DNA of 64,000 nucleotides from Cepaea nemoralis (GCA_014155875.1 JACEFZ010022415.1:1-64000), one strand, 5' to 3'; positions 11,600-21,640 are shown, counted from the first letter of the stretch. The notes: a model not told the origin generated them from the sequence alone. Translations and numbers: made by a program.

Positions 11600-12290
11600 T
11601 TTCACAAGTTCAAATAAAACTTAGCTATGTACAAATCAACAGACTGTATAACTAATCAGATAAGTCACGTGACTGATACTATATACACCAACCCAATATT
11701 TACGAGAAAAAAAAAATTTGCCTCATTCAACCTGCTTCTGCAGTTATGATTGAAGTCTGTTTATTTAATGCGTGTTGATATTATTTCCTTTCTTTGTTCT
11801 CTTTTGAGTTGGTCCTAATCAGGACTGGTTATATTTTCATATATACCATAATAATCCTCTATATCTATTGATAAAGTAGGTGCAATCATTTTCTTTTAAA
11901 GGGGTGCAGTTCCCCAGCTGCACTAGTTCAGAGTCTGTTGGCAATGAAGCACCTTTAAGCCTGTGAAGGAAACATCACCTACATAGACAGAATCCCACCC
12001 AGTCCATGTGTGTTGTGCCAATCATAACCCAATTGCATCCTAATATGCCACTCCACAGATGAAGTTCCAGGGTTAGTCCAGTACACCCAGCTGGTTTCTG
12101 GGTGTGGAGATGAGAAGAGTTCTGCAACAGTTTCCTGTGAATGTGGTACTGGGTGGGGACTCGAAACAGTCTACCCACACTCACATAAATATCTTGTTCG
12201 GAATGCCTTTAAGGGCTTTAGACAAATTCGTCCCAGTGCATCAGACTTTAATTAGTTAAAAATTGAGTCTTCCAGATATTCACAATAAAA
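11600..12290. other. Unassigned stretch
   Basis: I see no supported exon. The segment about 11900-12240 has long partial open frames on both strands and looks like an old repeat, but I recognise no family. Confidence 0.4.
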
Positions 12291-12344
12291 TAGTTGAGAC
12301 AATGTTTTCCCGTGATGAATTTGAATAACGAAGACACAAACAAT

Positions 12345-12403
12345 AGATTGCACGATTTATTGCCTGGCATATTTCGCTGCATCTCGTCAGGTACATACTG
12401 CAG
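12345..12403 (-). ncRNA. Hammerhead-like ribozyme, left arm
   Basis: On the - strand the order is CTGCAG, a stem I strand TATGTAC, core CTGACGA, short stem II GATGCAGC, GAA, a short stem III and AATC, then GTGCAAT. The predicted cleavage site lies between 12354 (C17 on the - strand) and 12353 (G1.1). Stem I pairs GUGCA with UGUAC (one G-U). The hexamer before stem I (CUGCA) is perfectly complementary to the stem II loop (UGCAG), as expected for the loop interaction of natural hammerheads. Penelope-like elements are known to carry such ribozymes, often with a diminished stem III. Confidence 0.75.
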
Positions 12404-12484
12404 AAATCACACAACTTACGTGAATTAATTAGATAAATCCTTCAAACTGAAATATACACATGTTCGCACAGTAATGTCGATTGT

Positions 12485-12850
12485 CTACCACGGTAATTTT
12501 AAACTGACTAACATGTCTTTCTGCTTACACAAGGACGGCTTACAAAGGTTGATTAGTATAGCTTCAGCAAACTTTAACAATCGACTACTTTGTGTGTTGA
12601 ACAACACACGGAAGGCACTGTCTCTTTCAACCACGTGGCCACTCTCGAGCACATGTCTCCCTACCGAAGAAGCCAGATTTTTCCGGTGTGTCGGACTGCC
12701 TAGGCTACCATCTTCTGTGTGTAGTATCAAGTCCAACCAATTCGGAATATGTTCCGAAACCCTGCAATGTAACTGTCGCTCAGTTCTGCCTATGTAGATG
12801 GCCTCGCATCTGCATGTAAATTGGTAAATACAATTTGATTTGGCGTACAA
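12485..12850 (-). pseudogene. Penelope-like GIY-YIG endonuclease, left arm
   Basis: A 121-codon frame starting YAKSNCIYQFTCRCEAIYIGR carries the signature of the GIY-YIG nuclease that follows the reverse transcriptase in Penelope-like elements: a CIYQFTC strand, then AIYIGRTERQL and a C-terminal RVSEHIPNWL. It continues through EDGSLGSPTH and SVGRHVLESGHVV to a stop after LVSLKLPW. The endonuclease nicks target DNA for reverse transcription. The RT domain is missing and the upstream linker has an 80-bp deletion, so the piece cannot act alone, but the domain itself is unbroken in this arm. Confidence 0.8.
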
Positions 12851-12989
12851 AGCTACAGGTTCTTTTACTGCCGGTCCCGCAGACGTTGCATTACGTCATC
12901 TCCTCGGAAGGTTAGCTGGATGAATACTTTGAGTTTAGGGACTGTAGTTACTTCTGATTTCGATTTCAACAGCCCAAACCGAAATCAGA

Positions 12990-13545
12990 AGTAACTACAG
13001 TCCCTAAACTCAAAGTATTCATCCAGCTAACCTTCCGAGGAGATGACGTAATGCAACGTCTGCGGGACCGGCTCACCACAGCAGTCGAGCGAACATTCTG
13101 TGCTGCAGCTCTAGTCATCAGGTACAGAAACACACCGATCCCAGTCCCAGCAGTAAAAGAACCTGTAGCTTTGTACGCCAAATCAAATTGTATTTACCAA
13201 TTTACATGCAGATGCGAGGCCATCTACATAGGCAGAACTGAGCGACAGTTACATTGCAGGGTTTCGGAACATATTCCGAATTGGTTGGACAAAGATACTA
13301 CACACAGAAGATGGTAGCCTAGGCAGGCCGACACACCGGAAAAATCTGGCTTCATCGGTCGGGAGACATGTGCTCGAGAGCTGGCTCACGTGGTTGAAAG
13401 AGACAGTGCCTTCCGTGTGTTGTTCAACACACAAAGTAGTCGATTGTTAAAGTTTGCTGAAGCTATACTAATCAACCTTCGTAAGCCGTCCTTGTGTAAG
13501 CAGAAAGACATGTTAGTCAGTTTAAAATTACCGTGGTAGACAATC
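12990..13545 (+). pseudogene. Penelope-like linker and GIY-YIG, right arm
   Basis: The + strand copy keeps the region before the nuclease (TFRGDDVMQRLRDRLTTAVE, with basic and hydrophobic residues as in the RT-to-endonuclease linker of Penelope-like elements) and then the same CIYQFTC...AIYIGRTERQL motif. Compared with the left arm it has an extra base near 13290 that shifts the frame after PNWLD and leads to a stop at 13315-13317. The remainder to about 13545 continues in another frame. The two arms therefore complement each other's lesions, which shows they decayed after the duplication. Confidence 0.8.
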
Positions 13546-13620
13546 GACATTACTGTGCGAACATGTGTATATTTCAGTTTGAAGGATTTATCTAATTAAT
13601 TCACGTAAGTTGTGTGATTT

Positions 13621-13677
13621 CTGCAGTATGTACCTGACGAGATGCAGCGAAATATGCCAGGCAATAAATCGTGTAAT
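13621..13677 (+). ncRNA. Hammerhead-like ribozyme, right arm
   Basis: Same layout as the left-arm motif, on the + strand: CTGCAG (13621), stem I TATGTAC, core CTGACGA, stem II GATGCAGC, GAA, and AATC ending at 13670, followed by GTGTAATC. Predicted cleavage is between 13670 and 13671. Stem I here pairs GUGUA with UGUAC using two G-U pairs, so it is slightly weaker than in the other arm. It lies downstream of the GIY-YIG frame in the sense orientation, where Penelope-like ribozymes are expected. Confidence 0.75.
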
Positions 13678-13779
13678 CTATTGTTTGTGTCTTCGTTATT
13701 CAAATTTAGTTGAGACACAATGTTCATTAATTATATTACACCTAAAAAAAAAAAAACAGTGGCGCTCACGGAGAGATCT

Positions 13780-13985
13780 ATACACTTATCTACAATCATT
13801 GTGTCTGTCATTCCCCGAGGTTCCTTCTGATCAAGACGGTGTCATTAGTATAGCGTTATATTATGTCCCCAATCAAGACCCCTGGCATATTTTCTGTAGA
13901 TCTCATTATATATTCACTGCACAATGAGAACAAATCAGGAGACAATACACAACCTTGTCTGAAGCCCTTCATTATACACTGCATT
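13780..13985 (-). pseudogene. RTE-like RT fragment
   Basis: The - strand reads GFRQGCVLSPDLFSLCSEYI then MRSTENMPGVLIGDII, matching the G(V/L)RQGC.LSP.LF block that precedes the YADD catalytic box of non-LTR reverse transcriptases (compare 52030-52140). The YADD region itself is decayed. Truncated on both sides. Confidence 0.75.
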
Positions 13986-13989
13986 GTTC

Positions 13990-14035
13990 CAGAGAAATAC
14001 ACCAGCCAATAAATCCTGCAATCTTTTGTGTGCGA
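13990..14035 (+). mobile_element. Degenerate Penelope 3' fragment
   Basis: The stretch GAGAAATACACCAGCCAATA and the following AATC..TGCAATCTTTTG resemble the second half of the ribozyme region at 13645-13690, with several changes and no CTGACGA core. It is probably a relic of the same family lying just upstream of the aquaporin exon. Confidence 0.45.
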
Positions 14036-14085
14036 CTGCTGTGTTGTGTTACTCATAAACATACCTATGTTTATGTCTCCCTCAG

Positions 14086-14331
14086 GTATTCTGGGTTGCC
14101 CCGTCTGTGGGAGCCGTTGCCGCTGGTCTGCTCTACCAGTACACTCTGGCCGAGACGGCCAAGGAAGATAACACAAGTATTCAGACAGATGCCTCTGCAT
14201 CTAGTGCAGTTAACGTCACGAACGGGCTGAAGTTCACAAATGGAACAAGTCACGTTGAAAGCGACACGAGCTTTGGTAGTTTAAAGGAAGGGTTCGACAA
14301 TATGGCTTTACAGGGGGACAAAAAAGTATGA
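14086..14331 (+). CDS. Terminal exon of an aquaporin (upstream paralogue or orphan)
   Basis: After the acceptor TTTATGTCTCCCTCAG| the frame reads VFWVAPSVGAVAAGLLYQYT, which is the sixth transmembrane helix of an aquaporin, followed by a hydrophilic tail of about 60 residues (LAETAKEDNTS... GDKKV) and TGA. Phase 0 at the start matches the phase 0 end of the aquaporin exon at 61496, which stops at ...DHHW. The N-terminal exons of this gene are not seen upstream in the window, so they are either further left, lost, or the exon is misplaced. The tail contains possible N-glycosylation-like NGT/NVT triplets, but it should be cytoplasmic. Two polyadenylation signals follow. Confidence 0.85.
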   Translation, partial: VFWVAPSVGAVAAGLLYQYTLAETAKEDNTSIQTDASASSAVNVTNGLKFTNGTSHVESDTSFGSLKEGFDNMALQGDKKV

Positions 14332-14350
14332 GCTATTGTCTTTGAAATGT

Positions 14351-14376
14351 AATAAAATGCGATCACAAGAAATAAA
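14351..14376 (+). promoter_or_regulatory. Polyadenylation signals of aquaporin exon
   Basis: Two AATAAA hexamers lie at 14351-14356 and 14371-14376, 20 and 40 bases past the stop codon at 14329-14331. This is a very short 3' untranslated region but fits a functional or once-functional terminal exon. Confidence 0.65.
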
Positions 14377-14426
14377 ATGCATACAACGTGTCAATACTAA
14401 AATATATAATAGTGTTTCTTTGCTAT

Positions 14427-14612
14427 CGTAAGATGTGATTCTGTGCTGTCGGGAGAAGATGTATTTCTGTGCTGTATTAAGATGTGTTTCTGTGCTGTCG
14501 TAAGATGTCTTTTGTGCTGTCGTAAGAAGATGTTTTACTATGCTGTCGTAAGAAGATGTGTTTCTGTTCAGCCGTTAGAAAATGTGTTTCTGTTCAGTCG
14601 TAAGATGATAGC
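14427..14612 (+). repeat. 26-bp minisatellite, small diverged array
   Basis: About seven diverged copies of a unit like GTAAGAAGATGTGTTTCTGT plus GCTGTC. The same unit forms the large array at 18125-18985, 3.5 kb away. Confidence 0.85.
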
Positions 14613-14754
14613 AATATGTCTCAAGTATCTACAGGAAATGACAGATACGGTGGTTGTAGAAAGTGAAAAAGGGCCTTAGTTTGAAACATAGAAATACTGG
14701 AGTCATGGTGATATCAAATAAACAGGTTCTGCCTAAATGTGTAGTTAAAGTAAA

Positions 14755-14960
14755 TGACGTTATTTTGGTTCAAGTGCAGATATCTAGGTACATGGGTAAC
14801 ATCAGATGGAAGATGCATCGCTGAGATAAAGAACAGAATAGGACAAGCAAACACCGTATGCTATTGTAGCATAACGCAACCAACATTATTCATTTACCAA
14901 CACCTGCCGCAAAAAGAGGAAACAACATTAAAAGAAATTGACTTCACAACCGCAAACGGA
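14755..14960 (+). pseudogene. RTE-like fragment (YLG region)
   Basis: Reads FKCRYLGTWVTSDGRCIAEI then KNRIGQANT, the conserved YLG..(V/I)TSDGR...EI..RI segment of RTE-like elements (compare 52350-52430), then degenerates. Confidence 0.7.
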
Positions 14961-14999
14961 GACTAGGACTTAAAACTTAACATCGAAACTGGAACTGCA

Positions 15000-17300
15000 T
15001 AAGTGACAGATGACGTGGATTCTTAGAAAGATTGCATCAGACAAAGCTCGGAAGACCATTGGACGAAAAGGGACATGTGACCCGCTTTCGCGCCAAAGCA
15101 TAATTAGCATATGTTACTATTTCATCAGAAATGTTAATAAGCCCGCACTCTTTTCTGAAACCCGCCTCCTGAACAGATGTGAGAAGAATTGTGTGACCAA
15201 AGGTTTCAATGGGCAAGGCAGAATGTCTGGATCCTAGGTGAGCTTGTTAGGCCTTAGATTAAACTGATAACCCGATGTATCAAGTGTCAAAAGAACGGTA
15301 TCCAGTGTTTGTAATGTCAATTGAAATGTATTATTATTAATTAAAACCTCTGAAATATAAAAATGCTCGACTGTAGATTCTAACGACGCAGAGCCGTTCC
15401 CGGGCAAAATGACTCTCCAATACTCTCATTCGATTGCAATCTCTGATATTCTTAGAGATAATTATTAACTTTAAGAAGTGCATTATACTACTACATTCTA
15501 TTCGAAACAACTGTGAGGAGTGATGATTCTAAAGCAATCTTGTGCATTTCACCAGAAACACTGATAAAAGATGCTATCACTACCTACAGCTGAAATGACA
15601 GTTCGTGTACTAGAATAAGTGCCTTGTTCTAAAACAGACTTATCTATGCCTATTTACAATCTAGAAAGCTGAAAGAGAAATCAATCTTTCCTTTCTCCTT
15701 CATCTATTGAATCAATAGGGTTTGACGGAATAAATATTTATATTTATGTCAAATTTTAATTAGATAAGAGCACTTATGAACTGCAATACATGAGAAAGTT
15801 GTGCTTCGCGGAACACCATCACGCGCAGTGAACTTAACTCATTACTCAACATAACTTAAAACTCAACACCACTCATCACCACACAACCCAACACTCAACA
15901 TCACAACAACAGATAATGGGAGAGAGTTATTAGACACAAGAAGAAGAAGAAGTTAATTGGGAAAACACAGAGAATTATTTATACACGCGATAAATACCAT
16001 TTAGTGGCAGAAATGTTATAAATGTATGTCATTTATTTACATGCATCTTGACATATTCTCACTCTTGTCAATGTCTTACTGTACACGTTCACTGACCCCA
16101 GGTCAAATGAGAACTTACATACAGCAGGTATCAACTGAGACAAGGCGTACACCGTGTGATAAACTCTGACCACCCCCAAATTAACCCAACACTAGCTTAG
16201 AGAGAAAGGGAGGGGAGGGGAACTAGTTCCTACTTCAGGAATTTAGGTTCTTTTACCTACTTTTAAAAGATTGTATTGGTAGGAATGTACATATTTATGT
16301 GAATATTCATCAGTGATCTTGGTGGCTACATACCAACAACCACCCAACACATCAGCAAACTAACCACCTAAATCAGACCTGAGAGAGGGAAGCCGAGAGA
16401 AAGAGATGAACCACAAGTGAGATGGAAGATGACTTGGCCATGAGCAGAGCATGGGGAGGCCTTCAGTGGAGCTATACGGGCAGACCTGAAGTGGATCCAT
16501 CAGTCAATGGACCCTGGCTTACCTAATCTTCCAGTCACCAGGTTACCTTTCTAAATTGGTACACACCACACCCAATTTCAGGAAAACTGATATTTAATTG
16601 TTGAGTCATCACCATCACACTTAATATGTATAACATCAAAATGTTTACTATGTTTCACACTTGTTGACATCTCATATATTGATGCTTGATTGATGTTCTG
16701 GGACAATGGTCCAATGTACAACTTTTCTAATATATCTTGTGTAACCCACAATGGAAATGTATGTACTGGCCAGAAGGCTCAGGCCCAGTCAATAAATGAT
16801 TAACATGAATTGACCTTCTGTTAATTTATCAGTTCAAACCTATCTGTGATTCCCCATCCTTTTGTGTGTACATCTGTTGTCCAGATCTATTGAGACTTGT
16901 TTATGTGTTTGATTGTTTAAAAATAAATTAACTCATAATGACATACTAAAATGGGGATAGAAGACTCTAGATCTATCAACTGCTCAACATCCATGTTTTC
17001 TTCATCTAAATCAGGCTGAGAAAATTCTCCAGACTTTCCTCAGATTTGATAAACTAATAAGGGGGCTCCAGAGCTATCAGAATCATTGGAGAAGGGGCAG
17101 ATTCCCAGTTAGTAATTACCATTCTCACCAGGGCCATAATCTATATCTCCTAGACAATACTTAATAGAACGAGGACCTGCAGATAACTCAAGGTTCATAT
17201 TCTGGGGTTATTGAAGATAGGAAGAGGATGGGGCTCTACTTCTTTTGTTAGAGATGGGGCATGCACTACAGTGATCTCCCACTCCTTTCAAAATATATGA
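15000..17300. other. Non-coding stretch
   Basis: I see no gene or clear repeat boundary. A short segment near 16390-16510 may be an old non-LTR 3' end, too diverged to assign. Confidence 0.5.
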
Positions 17301-17309
17301 CAGCTATCA

Positions 17310-17425
17310 AATGAAGAACCTGTTGTGCAATAAATCATTGTCCTTGAAATGGAGAAAAAGAGTTTGTACATGTTACATAGAACCAGTTTTAGCATATGGC
17401 TGCCAATCCAGGACAAATAATGAAC
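17310..17425 (+). pseudogene. RTE-like fragment
   Basis: Reads SLSLKWRKRVCTCYIEPVLA then YGCQS, the (R/K)..Y.EPVL.YG.E.W segment after the RT domain. Cut off by the reverse-oriented fragment that follows. Confidence 0.7.
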
Positions 17426-17429
17426 ACCA

Positions 17430-17572
17430 TCTAGTGCCTTGCCGGCTCACGTGCGCAATCATGCCTCTCCACAAATTAAGATCTCCGGCGTTATGGATCA
17501 ATTCGTGTCTTGACTCCCTTCGTTTCGTGCAATAACTCAACCAATCAATCAATCAATCATGTGCCATGCCGG
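17430..17572 (-). mobile_element. RTE-like 3' end, reverse orientation
   Basis: The - strand carries the terminal region with ATTG repeats (visible on + as CAATCAATCAATCAATCATG near 17540-17561) and reads toward GAIMIAHVSRQ-like sequence. A 5'-truncated insertion into or beside the + strand copy. Confidence 0.65.
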
Positions 17573-17574
17573 GA

Positions 17575-18030
17575 TAACTCACTGTCCTTGAAATTTAGAA
17601 AAAGATTTCTTGCATGCTATATAGAACCAGTTTTATCATACGGCTGTGAGTCCTGGACAATTAGTAAAAGGCGAGAAATCCATGTAAGTCTTAGAGGTGT
17701 GGTTTTATATAAGAATTCTGAAAATTAATTGAACAGTCAAAATGAGCAGTTTGGACATTTTGAGGGAAGCTGAGTCGCAAAGACAACGTACCACAAACAT
17801 CAGAAAGAGGCAGTCATTGTTTTGTGGCCACGTTATGAGAAGACAAAAACTGTAACATATCGTGACAGCTGAGAAGATTTGCGAAAAGAGAGATAGAGGC
17901 AGACAGAGTGAGAAGATTCTTGACAGTCTTGCATCATGGCACGGAAGGGAGTCAACACACGAACTGATCCATGATGTCGGAGATAGCAATATGTGGAGAG
18001 GCATGATCGCCCACGCCACCTGGCAAGGCA
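17575..18030 (+). pseudogene. RTE-like 3' region with GAT tail
   Basis: Reads DNSLSLKFRKRFLACYIEPV and SYGCESWTISK, then in broken frames the C-terminal part to a final HARHLARHW-like segment at 18027, followed directly by the (GAT)n tract. A simple-repeat tail abutting the end of the element is how RTE-like copies normally terminate. Confidence 0.75.
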
Positions 18031-18098
<68 letters not shown>

Positions 18099-18124
18099 CG
18101 ATGACGATGATGATGATGACGATG
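18029..18124 (+). repeat. (GAT)n microsatellite
   Basis: About 95 bases of GAT trinucleotide with a few variants, probably grown from the tail of the RTE-like copy ending at 18030. Confidence 0.95.
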
Positions 18125-18985
18125 TAAAAAGATGTGTTTCTGTGTTGTCGTAAGAAGATGCGTTTCTATGCTCTCATAAGAAGATGTGTTTCTGTGCTAT
18201 AGGAAGTAGATGTGTTTCTGTTATGTCGTAAGAAGATATGTTTCTGTTCTGTCGTCATAACATGTGTTTTTGTTCTGTGGTAAGAAGATGTATTTCTGTT
18301 CTGTCGTCATAACATGTGTTTCTGTTCTGTCGTATGAAGGTGTATTTCTGTTCTGTCGTAAGAAGATGTGTTTCTGTTCTGTCGTAAGAAGATGTGTTTC
18401 TGTTCTGTCGTAAGAAGATGTGTTTCTGTTCTGTCGTCATAACATGTGTTTCTGTTCTGTCGTACGAAGATGTGTTTCTGTTCTGTCGTAAGAAGATGTG
18501 TTTCTGTTCTGTCGTAAGAAGATGTGTTTCTGTTCTGTCGTAAGAAGATGTGTTTCTGTTCTGTCGTCATAACATGTGTTTCTGTTCTGTCGTAAGAAGA
18601 TGTGTTTCTGTTCTGTGGTAAGAAGATTTGTTTCTGTTCTGTCGTCATAACATGTGTTTCTGTTATGTCGTAAGAAGATGTGTTTCTGTTCTGTTGAAAG
18701 AAGATGTGTTTCAGTTCTGTCGTAAAATGTGTTTCTCTTCTGTTGCAAGAACATGTGTGTATGTGCTGGTCTAAGAAGATGTGTTTCCATGCTGTCGTAA
18801 AAATGTATGTCCTATACGCCATATGGGATAAAACCCGGTGCAATGAAGTCGACCCTCTCTACTTTTAAGCGACTTTTTTTTTGCTATCGTAGTAAGATGT
18901 ATTTCTGTTCTGTCGTAAGAAGATGTGTTTCTGTTATGTTGTAAGAAGATGTGTTTCTGTTCTGTCGTAATAAGATGTGTTTCTG
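18125..18985 (+). repeat. 26-bp minisatellite, large array
   Basis: Roughly 25-30 copies of a 26-bp unit (GTAAGAAGATGTGTTTCTGT followed by TCTGTC), interrupted by a SINE fragment at about 18805-18883. On the - strand all three frames stay open for long stretches because 26 bp times 3 is 26 codons with no stop; the peptides (RQNRNTSSYDRTETHLLTTE and similar) are artefacts. Confidence 0.95.
18805..18883 (+). mobile_element. 3' fragment of SINE family B
   Basis: Contains GCCATATGGGATAAAACCCG, then GTGCAATGAAGTCGACC and TTTTAAGCGAC plus a T run. The same 3' end occurs at 25680-25745 and 63240-63311. It interrupts the 26-bp minisatellite. Confidence 0.8.
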
Positions 18986-19104
18986 CACAATATCGGATAT
19001 TGATGAACTTATATGCCAGGCGCAGTACGCTTCATGTTGCTGATCGTCTGTTGCAATTTCGTACCTTGCCAAGTTTATAGTCTACGGCAAACAGTCGATT
19101 TCTC

Positions 19105-19310
19105 CTAAGCCTTGGTCGACTACTGGTCTAGGATCGAGCCTCCGACAAGTGGAGAGTTACGTCATGTTTTGCTGATCCGGCAACTTCTGCTAATGTCTTG
19201 TTCCAGACGTACTGGTGTAACATTTTCTCTGGAGTAAACTAGGCAGGCCGAAAGAGGGATCATCCTCATTGTCTATAAATTCAGCCCAGGCTGTGTGTTA
19301 TGGGGAGGGA
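19105..19310 (+). mobile_element. Interspersed repeat shared with 62.8 and 63.9 kb
   Basis: The piece with GGTCTAGGATCGAGCCTCCG and GATCCGGCAACTTCTGC resembles 62830-62915, and GAAAGAGGGATCATCC... TTCAGCCCAGGCT resembles 63895-63958. Identity of the element is unknown. Confidence 0.5.
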
Positions 19311-19664
19311 TAACTCCTTATTACGAGCTATTGTCTGTTAAGGCTAACAATCATCAACCAAGACAACGACAACAACACCAACAACAACGACTACAACAAG
19401 AATGACGATCTTGACAACATACATGTGATGTTTGTTTTGTGTGATCCTCCGCTGATATTGTTATCCTTAAAGTACTACTGGTGCTAGTTGGTTGACTGCG
19501 AGTTCTGTGTGAGATTGAGCTTTAATTTACAAGTCCGAAGTATCATAGTACAGGTCGTCACTGCCTAGTCAAGCTACTTGTCGTATTGAGGATAGTGTAG
19601 TCTTTACTACAGAGCCAATTCCGAGATGCCATCTTAACGGGAACTGTGTTACAGAGCTAGGTTT

Positions 19665-20045
19665 CCCCTCTCCAAGAGGACTGAATGGTCTCGATGCATG
19701 ATGTCCGCTTCGAGTGCTGACGGTCCCGGGTTCAAGCCCCTGTGAGGGCCGGGATGTTGTCACGTGGACTTCTAGTAACCAAAATGTTTCCTGGTTTCTG
19801 GGTAGCGAGGTGCACGCCCGTGTGTATTGTTACCCACGTAAAACATCCCTTGGCAGTTGGAAATCGAAAAAGGGTAGCCTAACGGCGCTGCCCGAAGAAA
19901 CATTTCGAGTTACAATTCTACCCAAAGTATTTCAGGATCCTTGTCGATGCTACGGAGTTCGTGCATTGAGCTGAGTTTCTCCGGATTCTGGCTTTAGTTA
20001 GGAGTAGAACGGAGCACCGGTGTTCCGTGATGTTGATCCGTCGAC
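19665..20045 (+). mobile_element. tRNA-headed SINE (family C)
   Basis: The head reads GAATGGTCTCGATGCATGAT then GACGGTCCCGGGTTCAAGCC, a plausible A box and a good B box (GGTTCAAGCC) at tRNA-like spacing. A roughly 280-bp body follows and ends near TCGACTTAACTAAAC. The only copy seen in this window. Confidence 0.65.
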
Positions 20046-20139
20046 TTAACTAAACTAATCTCCAAGGTACGAAATAGGAGAGTGTGTGTGACTGGTGCTG
20101 CAATTTCTCCTCTGTGGAGGGGAATGATGGGATACAACC

Positions 20140-21640
20140 AGGTTGCCATGTTGTTTACCATACTGTGATTACCATATAGTGCTTATCATACTGTATTTAT
20201 CATACTGTGCTACGTGTTGTGTTTATCCTATTGTGTTTATCATGTTGAGTTTATCATATTGTATATATCATGTTGTATTATCGCGTTGTATTTATCATAT
20301 TGTGTTTATCACATTGTATTTATCATAGTGTGTTATCGCGTTGTGTTTATCATATTGTGATTACTATTTTGTGCGTATCATGTTGTCTTTAGCATATTGC
20401 ATTTATCATGTTGTGTTTATCATATTGTATTTATCGCATTATGTTTATCATATTGTATTTATCCCATTATGTTTATCACATTGCGTTACGTTTTGTTCTT
20501 AACTTTTTGTTTTTATGATGTTGTGTTTATGATGTTGTGTTATCTTGTTCTTTTCATCATGTGTTATCCTGTTGTGTTTATCTTATTGTGTTTATAAATT
20601 TGCGGTTCTCATGTTCTCTTTATCAAGCTGTGTATAGGATGTTGTATTTATCATATTATGTTTATCTTGCTGTGTTTTTCATGCAGTGTTTATCATGTTG
20701 TATTTATCATGTCGTACAATCTTGTTGCGTTTATCATGTTATGTTTATCAAGTTGTGTGTATCATGTTATGTGTATGATGTTGTGTTTATCATGTTGTTT
20801 TTATCATGTTGTTTTTATTATAGTGTTTTATCGCGTTGTGTTTATCGTATTGTGTTTATCATGTTGTGATTACCATTTCGTGCTTATCATGTTGTGGTTA
20901 GCATATTGTTTTTATCATATTGTGTTATCATGTTGTGTATATCATATTGCATGTATCGCATAATGTTTATCATATTGCGTTACGTGTTGTGATTAACTTC
21001 TTGTTTTTATGATGGCATGTTTATGGTATTGTGTTATTTTGTTCGTTTTATCAGGTGTTATCTTTTTGTGTTTATCTTGTTGTATTTATGAAGTTGCGGA
21101 TCTCATGTTCTCTTTATAATGTTGTGTATATGATGTTGTATTTATCATTTTATGTTTATCTTGTTGTGTTTATCATGCTGTGATTATGATGTTGTATTTA
21201 TCATGTCGTGTTACCTTGCTGTGTTTATCATGCTGTGATTATGATGTTGTATTTATCATGTCGTGTTACCTTGCTGTGTTTATCATGCTGTGTTTGTCAT
21301 GCTATGTTTATGATGTAGTGTTTATCATGTCCTGTTATCGTGTTGTGTTTATCATGTCGTGTTATCATGTTGTGTTTATTATGTCGTGTTATCATGGAGT
21401 ATGTATCAATTTTGTGTTTATCATGTTGTGTTATCATGTTGTATTTATCATGTAGTGTTATCATGGTGTATTTATCATTTTGTGTTTACCATGTCGTTTT
21501 CTGATATTGTTTTTATCATGTCGTGTTATCATGGTGTATTCATAATGTTTTTTTGGTTATCACGTCGTATTTCTGATGTTATATTTATAAGGTTGCGTTA
21601 ACGTGTTGAATGTATCATGTCGTTTTTGTCAGACTTTTTT
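20140..21640 (+). repeat. About 14-bp minisatellite, 1.5 kb
   Basis: Degenerate tandem units of the type TTTATCATGTTGTG, with variants (CATATTG, GATGTTG). Longer blocks are duplicated inside it (for example 20340-20640 resembles 20870-21130). Frames across it give Cys/Val/Ile/Tyr-rich strings that are not genes. Confidence 0.9.

Larger units (their letters stand above)
12318..13706. mobile_element. Penelope-like inverted dimer (foldback)
   Basis: Two nearly identical arms, 12318-12962 and 12980-13706, face each other around a 17-base spacer. Each arm carries, running outward, the end of a linker region, a GIY-YIG endonuclease remnant, a 3' untranslated region and a hammerhead-like ribozyme motif. 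The left arm lacks about 80 bp present in the right arm. The dimer is flanked by a direct repeat, TAGTTGAGACAATGTT at 12291-12306 and TAGTTGAGACACAATGTT at 13707-13724, consistent with a target-site duplication made when the dimer integrated as one unit. Inverted, 5'-truncated Penelope-like copies are known; the reverse transcriptase domain is absent from both arms. Confidence 0.85.

Noticed and set aside
12474..12797. 107-codon + strand frame in the left arm of the inverted dimer
   Set aside because: Antisense shadow of the GIY-YIG frame; the mirror frame at 13249-13434 has the same origin.
18029..18124. CRISPR-like or regulatory repeat
   Set aside because: Plain GAT trinucleotide repeat at the tail of an RTE-like copy; no spacers, and the genome is eukaryotic.
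18255..18843. Long - strand frames over the 26-bp array
   Set aside because: All three frames are open across a minisatellite; the peptides are periodic artefacts.
20143..21601. Cys/Val/Ile/Tyr-rich frames resembling membrane proteins
   Set aside because: They are translations of the roughly 14-bp minisatellite, with periodic composition and no start or splice context.
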